DNA of 37,442 nt from Desulfobacteraceae bacterium (GTDB taxonomy: Bacteria; Desulfobacterota; Desulfobacteria; Desulfobacterales; JAABSP01), in assembly GCA_011390345.1 (NCBI GenBank), contig JAABSP010000049.1, positions 1 to 37,442 of the forward strand, read 5' to 3'. This document shows positions 24,565-32,874 of the stretch, piece after piece (within the stretch, counting starts at the first letter, position 1; each line of letters starts with the position of its first letter). The position numbers and the translations under genes are program-made. A model generated the notes under the pieces. That model was given only the letters and a program-made list of their open reading frames with translations. It had not been told where the DNA came from and searched no databases.

Positions 24565-26463
24565 TTATCCTTCAACTGGTTCTTCCGCGATATGGGGTAT
24601 ACCGATGGCCTCCGCAGGACAGGTCCGGATGCAGGAGCCGTCTCCGATGCAGAGATCCGGGTTGACTTCGATGCGGCCGTCCGGGTACTGGGTGAAGGTG
24701 GGACAGCCGAATTCGGCGATGCATTCCTGAATTCGGCGGCACTTTTCCTGATCGATATCCACCTGCCGGGATTTGTAGCCCGGCTTTTTCCGCTGCTCAC
24801 GCATGAACTTGAGCATGCAGGGGTGGCGGGCGATGACGACCGAAAAGCCGTCGGTCTCCACGGCCTCTTTGACCATCCCGGTCAGCTTGGCCTGCTGGTA
24901 GGTATCGACCTCGAAGATGTGCCGGACGCCGAGCCCTTCGAGGACCTGCCGGACCGGGATCTTTTCGGCCGGGCCGTTGAAATTGCTTCCCGATGCCGCG
25001 TGGGGCTGGTGGCCCGTCATCGCGGTAGTGCCGTTCTCCATCAGGATCAGGGTGAAATTGTGCCGGTTGAAGACGCTGTTGATGATGCCGGGAAGGCCCG
25101 CATGGAAAAAGGTGGAATCCCCCAGAAAGGCCACCACCCGCCGGCTGTCGTTGAAGAGAGAGAGGCCCGCGGCCATGCCCGGAGATGCGCCCATGCACAT
25201 GAGGAGCTGGCCCATCTCATAGGGCGGCAGGAATCCAAGGGTGTGGCAGCCGATGTCGGCAACGGTGATATCGGTTTCCGCAAGCGCCTTTTTGATCGCG
25301 TAGAATGCGCTTCTGTGGCCGCATCCGGGGCAGAGCTGGGCCGGTCTCGGGGAGACTTCCGATTTTCCCTTGGCATCCGGGGATCTGGGGGCCAGCAGTT
25401 CGGGCCAGGTCCGCTGCATTACCGCATAGACCTTGTCCGGAGTGTACTCTTCGAGCCAGTCCTCGGGGTCGGTCTTGCCGATGATCCGGACATCGAGCCC
25501 CTCATCATAGGCCATGGACTTGATCTCCTTTTCCAGAAAATCGTCCAGCTCCTCTAAAATCTTCACCTCCTGGTGATCGGCCAGAAAGTTCTCGATGGTC
25601 TCCTTGGGGATGGGATGGACAACCCCGAGCTTCAGGATATTCGGTTTCTCTCCGCAGACCTCCCGGAGGCTCTCCATGAGCGACAGGAACGGAAGACCTG
25701 CGGTGATGATCCCCCGGGATTTGTTGCCGTTGTCCGTCAGACGGTTCAGCAGGCTCTCGTCGGCCCATTTCCGAACCTCTTCCAGCCGCTGCAGGGCCCT
25801 GCGCTTCAGGGGAAAGACGGCCTTTGCAATGGGGATATAGGGGCCGTTGTCCGGATCGAACTTGGGGGTGTTGTCCGGCGGCTCCTGGCTCCACCGGTCG
25901 AATTCCACCCGCTGTTTCGCGTGGCAGACATGGGTGGTGAGGCGCAGAATCACCGGCATGTGCTTCTCCTGGGAGAGTCGGGCCGCGGCCTTGTAGAAGG
26001 TGTAGACCTCGGCCGGATCGGCCGGCTCGAGAACCGGCGTGTAGGAGAGGCGGGCGTAGTGGCGGTTGTCCTGCTCGTTCTGGGAGGAGTTCACGCCCGG
26101 ATCGTCTCCAAGGACCACCACCATGCCGCCGATGATGTTCATCAGCCCCAGTTGCACAAAGGTGTCGGCTGCGACATTCAGCCCCACGCTCTTGAAAAAG
26201 ACCGTGGAGAGATGGCCGTTGACGGCCGCGCCGTAGCAGAGTTCGGTCGCCACCTTCTCGTTTGTGGAGAATTCAAAATAGAATGGCCGCTTCTCCTTTG
26301 GAATGGAACGGATCGCGGCCGCGATCTCCGGTGTGGGGGAGCCGGGATAGGAGGCGACCACCCGGGTTCCGGCCTCGATCATGGCCCGAACCAGCGCGGT
26401 GTTGCCCATCACGATCTCCGAAAAGGGTTCTCTGGTCAAGAGCAGTTCGCCCAGCTTCTTCAT
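24565..26463 (-). CDS. iorA: Indolepyruvate ferredoxin oxidoreductase, alpha subunit
   Basis: 632 residues. Pyrimidine domain from the N-terminus (LLTREPFSEIVMGNTALVRAMIEAG, SYPGSPTPEI); the TPP-binding half has CPGCGHRSAFYAIKKAL and the metal/diphosphate motif GDSTFFHAGLPGIINSV, with LMENGTTAMTGHQPH. A C-terminal ferredoxin part has CIGDGSCIRTCP and a more distant Cys pair (CRRIQECIAEFGC). The chosen ATG at 26463 follows AGGAGAGGAACC; an extension of seven codons lies before that ribosome site. IorAB serves peptide or amino-acid fermentation, or arylacetate use, in anaerobes and links to the ferredoxin pool. Confidence 0.95.
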   Translation of the reverse strand: MKKLGELLLTREPFSEIVMGNTALVRAMIEAGTRVVASYPGSPTPEIAAAIRSIPKEKRPFYFEFSTNEKVATELCYGAAVNGHLSTVFFKSVGLNVAADTFVQLGLMNIIGGMVVVLGDDPGVNSSQNEQDNRHYARLSYTPVLEPADPAEVYTFYKAAARLSQEKHMPVILRLTTHVCHAKQRVEFDRWSQEPPDNTPKFDPDNGPYIPIAKAVFPLKRRALQRLEEVRKWADESLLNRLTDNGNKSRGIITAGLPFLSLMESLREVCGEKPNILKLGVVHPIPKETIENFLADHQEVKILEELDDFLEKEIKSMAYDEGLDVRIIGKTDPEDWLEEYTPDKVYAVMQRTWPELLAPRSPDAKGKSEVSPRPAQLCPGCGHRSAFYAIKKALAETDITVADIGCHTLGFLPPYEMGQLLMCMGASPGMAAGLSLFNDSRRVVAFLGDSTFFHAGLPGIINSVFNRHNFTLILMENGTTAMTGHQPHAASGSNFNGPAEKIPVRQVLEGLGVRHIFEVDTYQQAKLTGMVKEAVETDGFSVVIARHPCMLKFMREQRKKPGYKSRQVDIDQEKCRRIQECIAEFGCPTFTQYPDGRIEVNPDLCIGDGSCIRTCPAEAIGIPHIAEEPVEG

Positions 26464-26502
26464 GGTTCCTCTCCTTTTCCGCATGGACCAATTACAGGCT
26501 TG

Positions 26503-26534
26503 GGTCAGCTTTTCATCATCTTCAGGTCAGCTTT
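26503..26534. promoter_or_regulatory. Two 10-bp direct repeats 22 bp apart upstream of iorA
   Basis: GGTCAGCTTT occurs at 26503-26512 and 26525-26534, a spacing of about two helical turns, 40-71 bp upstream of the iorA start and within the divergent region shared with the epimerase gene. It is a candidate regulator-binding pair; no matching protein is known here. Confidence 0.35.
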
Positions 26535-26660
26535 GGGTTGCGCTCAGCCATCTTATCATATAAGAGATATTATCGGATAAAATAATTATGGCCGGTTTCG
26601 GATCTTCCAAAAAGAATTGCAGAAGAAAGCCGGCAACGATACAGGGGAGCATATGCAGAT

Positions 26661-27641
26661 ATGAGGGTATTGATAACGGGCGGTGCGGGATTCATCGGTT
26701 CCCATCTTGCACAGGCCTGTCTGGAACGGGGGGACGAGGTCTATATCATCGACGATCTCTCTACGGGATCTTTGAAGAACATCAAGCCGCTTCAGGAGAA
26801 TACGGCCTATAAAGGACGCTTTTTTGCCACTATCGACTCGATTTTGAATCAGGATGCAATGCTGGAGCTGACCGGGATCTGCGATGTGGTCTTTCATCTG
26901 GCCGCGGCCGTAGGGGTCCGCTACATTCTGGAGAACCCGCTGGTCTCCATCAAGGTCAACATCCAGGGGACCGAAAAGGTGCTGGAGATGTGCGCCAAGT
27001 TCAAAAAGAAGGTGCTCATCGCCTCCTCGTCCGAGGTCTACGGCAAGCATCTCCACGCGCCCCTGCGGGAGGATGACAACATCATCTACGGCCCCTCGAG
27101 CAAGTCCCGGTGGAGCTATGCCGCTTCAAAGCTGATGGATGAGTTTACCGCGCTGGCCTATCATCGAACCAAGGGGCTGCCGGTGATCATCACCCGGCTT
27201 TTCAATACGGTGGGGCCCCGCCAGACCGGGGCCTACGGCATGGTGATCCCCCGGTTCGTCTCCCAGGCGCTGCGGAACAGCCCCCTGACGGTCTATGGGG
27301 ACGGAAAGCAGACCCGCACCTTCACCTATGTCAAGGATGTGGTCTGGGCCCTTCAGCAGTTGATGGACAGCGAAGATGCCGTGGGTCAGGTCTTCAACGT
27401 GGGGGGGACAGAGGAGATCACCATCTGGGATCTTGCGGAGCGTGTGATTCGGGAGACCGGGGCCTCGTCGGAGATCGAGACCATCCCGTATGAAAAGGCG
27501 TTTGAGAAGGATTTCGAGGATATGCAGCGCCGGGTTCCCTGCATCGAAAAGATCCACGGATGCATCGGCTTCAAGCCGAGAACCGATCTGACCACCATCA
27601 TCCGATCGGTGATCGATGACCGGCGGAAAGCGGCTATTTGA
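26661..27641 (+). CDS. NAD-dependent sugar-nucleotide epimerase/dehydratase
   Basis: 326 residues of the extended short-chain dehydrogenase family. NAD-binding GGAGFIGSH (7-15), DDLSTGS, FHLAAAVGV, SSSEVYG with the catalytic Ser, YAASK with the catalytic Tyr-Lys, and RLFNTVGPRQTGAYG, VYGDGKQTRTFTYV. These fit UDP-glucose 4-epimerase, UDP-glucuronate decarboxylase or dTDP-glucose 4,6-dehydratase-like enzymes; the exact substrate cannot be told by eye. GGGGAG lies about 11 bases before the ATG. Its 3' end overlaps the converging gene by eight bases. Confidence 0.85.
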   Translation: MRVLITGGAGFIGSHLAQACLERGDEVYIIDDLSTGSLKNIKPLQENTAYKGRFFATIDSILNQDAMLELTGICDVVFHLAAAVGVRYILENPLVSIKVNIQGTEKVLEMCAKFKKKVLIASSSEVYGKHLHAPLREDDNIIYGPSSKSRWSYAASKLMDEFTALAYHRTKGLPVIITRLFNTVGPRQTGAYGMVIPRFVSQALRNSPLTVYGDGKQTRTFTYVKDVVWALQQLMDSEDAVGQVFNVGGTEEITIWDLAERVIRETGASSEIETIPYEKAFEKDFEDMQRRVPCIEKIHGCIGFKPRTDLTTIIRSVIDDRRKAAI

Positions 27642-28359
27642 CCACCTTGAGGAAGTTTCCCGATTGAACCTTTTTGCGGACCGCCTTTAAAATGACCCAG
27701 ACCGGGGCCTGGTCCGGCGAGATCTGCCGGCAGGAGTGGATCAAGTCCATGTTGCCGACGCCGAGCCGGAACTCGTTCATCATATAGCGGCCCAGGGAGT
27801 CCCGCAGTTCCGCCAGTTTCTCGTCGTTCATGTTGGCAATCCGGGTTTTCTCCTGAAAGGTGAGCCGGTCGATAAGAGATTTGGCTGCCTCGTCAACGGT
27901 GCGGGGGATGTCGAAGACCTTTTTCAGCTCCCCCCGATCCCCCCGGAACATGGCAAGGGCCCCGGGCATGGCCGATTCAGTGATAGTGAGCCGGAACGCG
28001 GCCCCAAGCACATCCGCGATGGCTTCATACCGGCGGTTCTCCACATCGGGGCCCGTGATCAGCAGGGTCTCGATCCGGTGTTCCACGATCCAGGTGCTGA
28101 TCTTTCTGGCGGCATTGAACGCGGTATCCTGATCCATCCGGAGAGAAAGAAAGGGCAGATTCCCCTCTTCGATGCTGTTCGCGTCGGCATCACTGCACGC
28201 GATCAGGAGAATGCCGTCGGCATCGGTCTTTGCAAGGGAGGCGGTCTTCTCGGCTTCGATATCGAGTTCTTCGGCCACATGGAGGGCCGCACGTTCGGGC
28301 GCGGTCCATCCGCGGGAGATGATCTTTCGGATCATGAGGATCTTTCCATTTTTCGGCAA
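27634..28359 (-). CDS. YpsA/SLOG-like putative molybdenum-carrier-type protein
   Basis: 241 residues. The N-terminus RKIISRGWTAPERAALHVAEEL resembles the nucleotide-binding opening of YpsA/molybdenum-carrier-like proteins (IxSGGQTGVDRAALDxA), but the GGQTG loop reads GWTAP and is degenerate. Residues 60-110 (LRMDQDTAFNAARKISTWI, LLITGPDVENRRYEAI) match the rest of that fold. A C-terminal domain (LGRYMMNEFRLGVGNMDLIHSCR) is typical of proteins fused to or following this fold in delta-proteobacteria. The start is TTG at 28359 after GAAGGAACGA; ATG at 28335 is possible. Function unknown. Confidence 0.65.
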   Translation of the reverse strand: MPKNGKILMIRKIISRGWTAPERAALHVAEELDIEAEKTASLAKTDADGILLIACSDADANSIEEGNLPFLSLRMDQDTAFNAARKISTWIVEHRIETLLITGPDVENRRYEAIADVLGAAFRLTITESAMPGALAMFRGDRGELKKVFDIPRTVDEAAKSLIDRLTFQEKTRIANMNDEKLAELRDSLGRYMMNEFRLGVGNMDLIHSCRQISPDQAPVWVILKAVRKKVQSGNFLKVVK

Positions 28360-28391
28360 TCGTTCCTTCAGTCGGAAATTTGATGTGCGGG

Positions 28392-28796
28392 CTAATCCCT
28401 TGGCGCTTTCTGCCGCTTGAGGGTTCGGATCAGGATTTCAGCCAGATCCCGGTTCTCCCGCGAGATCCGGATGAACTCGAGCCCGATCTCAAAGCAGCTC
28501 TCCGGAACGGCCCAGCGATACCAGCGGATCACCACATCGGTGCGCAGGACTCCTTCCGGGGTAAAAAGGGTCAGTTCCAACGCCGGCACCGGGTTTGCAA
28601 TGGTAAGATGGCGGCCCTCGATCTCGATGCGGTCCGCCAGGATCTTGATCCCGATGGCCGAGAAATTGGCCGTTTTTACCGTCATCTCCCCGGTATCCTT
28701 CGGGAATTGTGCCTTCAGCCGGGCGTTCCAGTCGACCCGAAACCGTTTCCGCCGGCGTCTCTCTCTATCCGCTTCGATCATGGCTGCAAGGATCAT
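28392..28796 (-). CDS. PilZ-domain protein
   Basis: 134 residues. PilZ domains bind cyclic di-GMP through an RxxxR motif and a (D/N)xSxxG motif; both are present as RKRFR (near 17-21) and NFSAIG (near 44-49). Length is that of a single-domain PilZ adaptor. It has no partner domain, so the output is unknown; motility or polysaccharide control are the usual roles. AAAGGGA abuts the ATG, so the second ATG (28781) may be the real start. It could be co-transcribed with the gene at 27634. Confidence 0.85.
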   Translation of the reverse strand: MILAAMIEADRERRRRKRFRVDWNARLKAQFPKDTGEMTVKTANFSAIGIKILADRIEIEGRHLTIANPVPALELTLFTPEGVLRTDVVIRWYRWAVPESCFEIGLEFIRISRENRDLAEILIRTLKRQKAPRD

Positions 28797-28886
28797 TCCC
28801 TTTCATTAGCAGAATCCTTCCAGAAGGGTCAAGCCGGGGAGGCACTATCCGCGTGAAACCGGACAAGGAATGATCCGGGCCCGCCA

Positions 28887-30518
28887 CTATTTCTTCCCCT
28901 GCTTCCAGTAGGGGTTGATGAGGTCTTCGAAGATGCTAATCGCGGCCTCAGCCCCCTGGCCTGCGGCCGTGACGATCTGCTTGTATCCGCCCTCCACGTC
29001 TCCGGCCGAATATATTCCGGGGATGTTGGTGCGGTGGCGCTCGTCCCGCTTGATGTATCCCTCTGGTGTGAGGGCCACGCCGATCTTCTCGGCCAACTCC
29101 ACCGAAGGGGAATAGCCGATCGCGACAAAGACCCCGTCAATGGGGAGGTTCGATTCCTCCTTGGTCTTGCTGTCGATCAGGGCCACGGCCTTGACCCGCT
29201 CCTCCCCCAGGATCTCCTTGATTTCGGTGTTCCAGAGTACCGGAATACCGTTGTCTTTGAGGCTCTTGATCAGGTACTCCTGAGCCCTCAGGTTGTCCCG
29301 GCGGTGGACCAGGGTCACGTCCACGCCCATGTGGTAGAGGTAGAGGGCTTCGGTCACCGCGCTGTTGCCGCCGCCCACCATGATCACTTTCTTCCCCTTG
29401 AACAGGGGGCCGTCGCAGGTGCTGCAGTAGCTCACCCCGCGGCCTGAAAGACGATCCTCCCCCGGAATCCCCAGATGTTTGTGGGTCGCGCCGGTGGCGA
29501 TGAGCAGGGTCTGGGTGTTGAATCTGCGCCGGCTCGTCTGCACCGCGATGGGCTGCCCCGGCTCGATCGCAAGCACCTCCTCCCCCTGAAAGATGTCTAT
29601 GTACTCCAGCGCATGCTGCACCATGATGTCCACCAGGGTCTTTCCGCCCACAGAGGTGAAGCCGGGATAGTTCTCCACCACCGGGGTGGTGGCCACCTGG
29701 CCTCCGAGAACGCCTTTTTCCACCAGCGCGGTCTTCAGGCCGCTCCGCTTGGCGTAGATCCCTGCGGTCAGTCCGGCCGGGCCCCCGCCCACGATCAGCA
29801 GATCCGTCTCCACCAGTTCCGCTGTACTCTCGGGGATGAAGATCCGCTGCTCCTCCAGCTTCTGCAGAGACTGGATAAAGACCTCTTCGGCCTGGGCCCC
29901 CAAGCCGATGAGCAAATCCTCGGCAAAGGTCTGGGGGACGCTGTGTGCGCCGTAATCATCTGCGATGTCCGGGTTGGCCTGGATGTCGATCAGTTCCAGA
30001 GAGACGAGGTCGGGCCGCTGCACCATTGCCCGGGCCGCATTGACCGCCTGCTGGGGGCAGTAGGGGCAGGAGGGGCTGACAAAGACCTTGACCGATCTGG
30101 GGCCGTCCAGGTCATCCATCATCCGGATCGACTGTTCGCTCAGGCTGCTCTGGCCGAAGCCGATGAGGAAGAGGATCTCCATGAAGGTGCGGCCCTCTTC
30201 TCCTGCGGGTGCGCCGAGCCAGCGGATATTATAGGTCTCCGGGTTGAAGAGAAGGGTCGGCGCGGTTTCGATCCCATATTTTCGGGCAAGTTCGTGGTTC
30301 AGTGGATACTCCTCCACCCGAACTTTTTTGCTCATCTTGGAAAAGAGTTCAAGGGACTGGCGGGCCACCTGGGAGAAAACATTATCATCATCGTCTCGGC
30401 CCGCGAAGAGAATCACCCTGACCTCATTGGGCATCCGGTCCAAAGAACCGCCCAGATGCCGCATCATCTCCTCGTTCGACATGCCGTGGGCTTCACCTTG
30501 ATTTTGGGAATTTGCCAT
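28887..30518 (-). CDS. Thioredoxin reductase fused to a tandem thioredoxin-fold (PDO-like) domain
   Basis: 543 residues. Two N-terminal thioredoxin-fold units (about 30-125 and 140-225): the first has no CxxC, the second has CPYC (151-154) as in archaeal-type protein disulfide oxidoreductases. The FAD/NAD(P)H thioredoxin-reductase part follows (GGGPAG at 244-249, redox CSTC at 365-368, GGGNSAV at 382-388). The design parallels AhpF, where an N-terminal dithiol passes electrons from the reductase to a partner. The natural partner may be a thioredoxin or peroxiredoxin encoded elsewhere. The ATG at 30518 is preceded by GAGAGGACATC. Cytoplasmic. Confidence 0.93.
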   Translation of the reverse strand: MANSQNQGEAHGMSNEEMMRHLGGSLDRMPNEVRVILFAGRDDDDNVFSQVARQSLELFSKMSKKVRVEEYPLNHELARKYGIETAPTLLFNPETYNIRWLGAPAGEEGRTFMEILFLIGFGQSSLSEQSIRMMDDLDGPRSVKVFVSPSCPYCPQQAVNAARAMVQRPDLVSLELIDIQANPDIADDYGAHSVPQTFAEDLLIGLGAQAEEVFIQSLQKLEEQRIFIPESTAELVETDLLIVGGGPAGLTAGIYAKRSGLKTALVEKGVLGGQVATTPVVENYPGFTSVGGKTLVDIMVQHALEYIDIFQGEEVLAIEPGQPIAVQTSRRRFNTQTLLIATGATHKHLGIPGEDRLSGRGVSYCSTCDGPLFKGKKVIMVGGGNSAVTEALYLYHMGVDVTLVHRRDNLRAQEYLIKSLKDNGIPVLWNTEIKEILGEERVKAVALIDSKTKEESNLPIDGVFVAIGYSPSVELAEKIGVALTPEGYIKRDERHRTNIPGIYSAGDVEGGYKQIVTAAGQGAEAAISIFEDLINPYWKQGKK

Positions 30519-30691
30519 GATGTCCTCTCGATGGGTTTGAAGGGTCCGTTTTTTTCACTGCCACAGGAGATTATGTTACCATTTTCTCGGGATCAATGCC
30601 ATTTTTTCGGCTTTCACCAATCCCCTTCTTTTTGGGAGTTGCCGGGGCCGTTAAGATCATTTCAAGGAGAAGCAGAGGAAAGCGAAAAAGA

Positions 30692-31279
30692 CTATTTTTG
30701 AAATTCAACCCGGTAATAGATGTCTGAAAGGAGCAGCTCACAGTCGATGGACTCTATTTTGACGGTCTGATCCATATCTGTGCATGGGTTCAATATCTGC
30801 CAGATACCGTTGTCCCCGCGGATAAACCGTTCGACATTGCAGAAATGCTGGGATATGAGGATATATTCCTGAAGGGAGGGAATGAGCCGATAGTGGGTAA
30901 ACTTCTTTCCCCTGTCATATGCCTCGGTGGAATCGGAGAGGATCTCCATGATGACCGTGGGATTGAGCAGGGTCTCCAGTCCCCCCATTTTTTCCAGCTC
31001 GATGTTTCCGCATACGACCACGATATCAGGATAGGTGTACATATCCAGCTTGTCGATTTTGACCCGCATGTCTCCGACAAAATTTTCGCAAGGTGAGCCT
31101 TCAAGCCGGTTTCCAAGCTGTCGGACAATATTTCTGCCAATCCGGTTATGATTCAAACTGCCGCCCGTCATGGCAAAGATATCACCATCAAAGTACTCAT
31201 GCCTGATTTTTGAATTCCTTTCAAACTGAAGATATTCTTCCGGGGTCATCTTCGGCGTTTCTAGTGGCTGGCTGTTCAT
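30692..31279 (-). CDS. Uma2-family (DUF820) PD-(D/E)xK nuclease-like protein
   Basis: 195 residues. The Uma2 fold is recognised by MTPEEYLQFER, IRHEYFDGDIFAMTGGS, NHNRIGRNIVRQL, TYPDIVVVCG (catalytic Asp region) and PTVIMEILSDSTEAYDRGKKFTHYR. The family is abundant in mobile and cyanobacterial-like accessory regions, with unproven nuclease activity. AAAGGTG precedes the ATG. It marks the left edge of the AT-rich accessory region. Confidence 0.88.
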   Translation of the reverse strand: MNSQPLETPKMTPEEYLQFERNSKIRHEYFDGDIFAMTGGSLNHNRIGRNIVRQLGNRLEGSPCENFVGDMRVKIDKLDMYTYPDIVVVCGNIELEKMGGLETLLNPTVIMEILSDSTEAYDRGKKFTHYRLIPSLQEYILISQHFCNVERFIRGDNGIWQILNPCTDMDQTVKIESIDCELLLSDIYYRVEFQK

Positions 31280-31348
31280 TGCAGCACCTTTCCCTATCGT
31301 TCAATAATGCGGATCGAAAAACGGTCTCTTATTTTCCTTGCCGGAGTT

Positions 31349-31389
31349 AAGGATGCGGCTCTATCCTGCTGTCAAGTCTGCGTCTCAGT
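31349..31389. repeat. 41-bp perfect repeat, copy of part of the MNT gene
   Basis: The 41 bases are identical to 32643-32683, inside the MNT nucleotidyltransferase gene (codons for RLRRRLDSRIEPHP). Here they are out of context: they adjoin directly the end of the duplicated membrane-protein block. The identity points to a recent recombination. Confidence 0.9.
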
Positions 31390-31466
31390 TAATCTGTTGA
31401 ACATGTGAAAACCAGTTCCAAAATAAAGTCATCATCAGCATTTTTCAGGAAAGGTCTTAGCGGCAA
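31389..31466 (-). pseudogene. PIN-toxin fragment, copy A
   Basis: The frame reads LPLRPFLKNADDDFILELVFTCSTD and then stops at the junction with the 41-bp MNT repeat. It matches the conserved RPFLxDPDDDFILELA segment of PIN-family toxins and parallels the longer fragment at 33907-34083. It overlaps, in another frame, the end of the upstream membrane protein gene. It is a relic, not a gene. Confidence 0.6.
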
Positions 31467-32125
31467 TCGACGACAATAAAATCAAGACATACCCGAAAAG
31501 CTCATTTATTTCTTCAAAAAAGACACTGTGATGGAGAATTGTATCGTTCTTCTCAAAAAAATCACCTATCAATAGGAATACACCTCCTGCCATCAGTAAC
31601 CACCCCGGTCTTGATTTAGCAAATTCAACAGCCGCTTTCTTGTAATGGGTATGTTTTAATCCGGTATAGATGAATATTGCAACAAATGCCGCAGTCAAGA
31701 TCGTATTTCGGCCTGCGCCGCTTCCAATGAATATCAGCGCATACGGGATATCAAAATCCTCAACATCAACTTCCCTTAAAAAGAAGGTGAGGCAAAGCAG
31801 AGAACAAAACATAATAATCAGTTTTTCCGAACTTTTATCTAACGCGGCCGTCGCAAAATAAACAATGCTGGCGATTACCAGTATACATGCCTGTACATTT
31901 TCAATCAGCCGATTTTCAGCATAAATATGAACATTATTGTCATGAAAAACAGAGTATGCGGCCCAAAGGGTGAATCCAAACCAAGCGATTATAATCGCCG
32001 CGCTTGTTACGTCTACACCAAGCAATCTTCTGGCCATAATTCCTTCTCGGTTATAACCAGTTTTCATACGATTGTTTATACGGTTTTTTCGACTGATATC
32101 AGGCCTCATCAAATTCCCGCTCAGA
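31391..32125. repeat. Duplicated block A (membrane protein plus PIN fragment)
   Basis: About 735 bp nearly identical to block B at 34008-34739, with scattered substitutions and one 3-bp difference. It includes the six-TM gene, about 90 bp upstream of its start and about 45 bp after its stop. Confidence 0.9.
31435..32037 (-). CDS. Six-TM membrane protein of unknown function, copy A
   Basis: 200 residues with about six hydrophobic helices: AAIIIAWFGFTLWAAYSVF, VQACILVIASIVYFATA, KLIIMFCSLLCLTFF, TILTAAFVAIFIYTGL, GWLLMAGGVFLLIGDFF and GYVLILLSSIAA. I do not recognise a family. The ATG at 32037 (ARRLLGVDVTS) with GAAGGA just upstream is preferred; the frame is open further to 32178 but that part is not alike in the second copy beyond the duplicated block. 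The C-terminus overlaps a PIN-toxin fragment in another frame, so the last residues may derive from a fusion joint. A close paralogue lies at 34052. Confidence 0.75.
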   Translation of the reverse strand: MARRLLGVDVTSAAIIIAWFGFTLWAAYSVFHDNNVHIYAENRLIENVQACILVIASIVYFATAALDKSSEKLIIMFCSLLCLTFFLREVDVEDFDIPYALIFIGSGAGRNTILTAAFVAIFIYTGLKHTHYKKAAVEFAKSRPGWLLMAGGVFLLIGDFFEKNDTILHHSVFFEEINELFGYVLILLSSIAAKTFPEKC

Positions 32126-32193
32126 ATACCGGAAGAGAAATCGTCTGTATCTGTATACTTTTTTAACATGCCTGCCATATTACCAAGATCAAT

Positions 32194-32478
32194 TCACTTC
32201 GTTTCAATATTTCTTCCGCTATGCACTGCTGCAATTACAACTATGCTTGAATTTTCCAGAGTATATAAAATTTTATATGAAAAGCGGTTTATCAAACAGC
32301 GGCGAACTTGCTTATACTGTTCCGGGAAAAGATAAGGCTCTCGCTGCAACAAACGCAGTATAACGTCAACCTGAAGAAGGAGATCATGGCCCAAGCCTTT
32401 TCGCCTGCTTTCATACCATCGGAATGTTTCGTTTAAATCTTCTTCAGCTTCAGGAGTAATTGAAAGTTTATAATGGAT
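32194..32478 (-). pseudogene. RelE/ParE-family toxin, probably without a valid start
   Basis: The frame reads HYKLSITPEAEEDLNETFRWYESR...GLGHDLLLQVD, then RFSYKILYTLENSSIVVIAAVHSGRN, a full ParE/RelE toxin body of about 94 residues. There is no ATG, GTG or TTG at the expected start; the codon in place of Met is ATC (32478-32476). An ATG at 32513 with an AAAGGA site is out of frame, so a small indel may have split start from body. No antitoxin gene of the usual type is seen next to it. Expression from an internal start would give a truncated protein. Confidence 0.65.
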
Positions 32479-32556
32479 AGACTTAGTGTATCTTTGACAC
32501 TTATTTGTTTCATAATTTTTTTCCTTTTATTAGACAAATATCATGATGCTGTTATA

Positions 32557-32874
32557 TCAACAGGGCAAGGTGTCGATTCTCAGGCCATGCTTCAAAATTT
32601 CATGCACAACCGGATTGGAGGCATTGAAATCTTTCTCTCTGAAAGGATGCGGCTCTATCCTGCTGTCAAGTCTGCGTCTCAGTCTCATTAATTTCAACTG
32701 CATATCTGTCGGATTGTCAAAATCCTTCAGAACCACGGCAATATCAATGTCGCTCTCATCGTGCCATGCCTCCTTGGTGTATGAGCCGAAAAGAAATATC
32801 TGACTGCAGTCAAAATTTGTCTTTATCAATGAGGCATATTGCCGGGCAAGCTTCAAAGCATCTTTTTTATCCAT
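32557..32874 (-). CDS. MNT-type nucleotidyltransferase (MntA-like antitoxin)
   Basis: 105 residues. The polymerase-beta-like signature is FLFGSYTKEAWHDESDIDIAVV (GS at 30-31, catalytic D42 and D44). MNT partners of HEPN toxins are known to adenylylate the HEPN protein in MntA/HepT systems. It overlaps the HEPN gene by 22 bp. The gene contains the 41-bp stretch duplicated at 31349. All catalytic residues are present, so the pair could be active. Confidence 0.85.
   Translation of the reverse strand: MDKKDALKLARQYASLIKTNFDCSQIFLFGSYTKEAWHDESDIDIAVVLKDFDNPTDMQLKLMRLRRRLDSRIEPHPFREKDFNASNPVVHEILKHGLRIDTLPC
32643..32683. repeat. 41-bp perfect repeat, source copy in the MNT gene
   Basis: Identical to 31349-31389; here it is part of an intact reading frame, so this is the likely donor. 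Confidence 0.9.
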
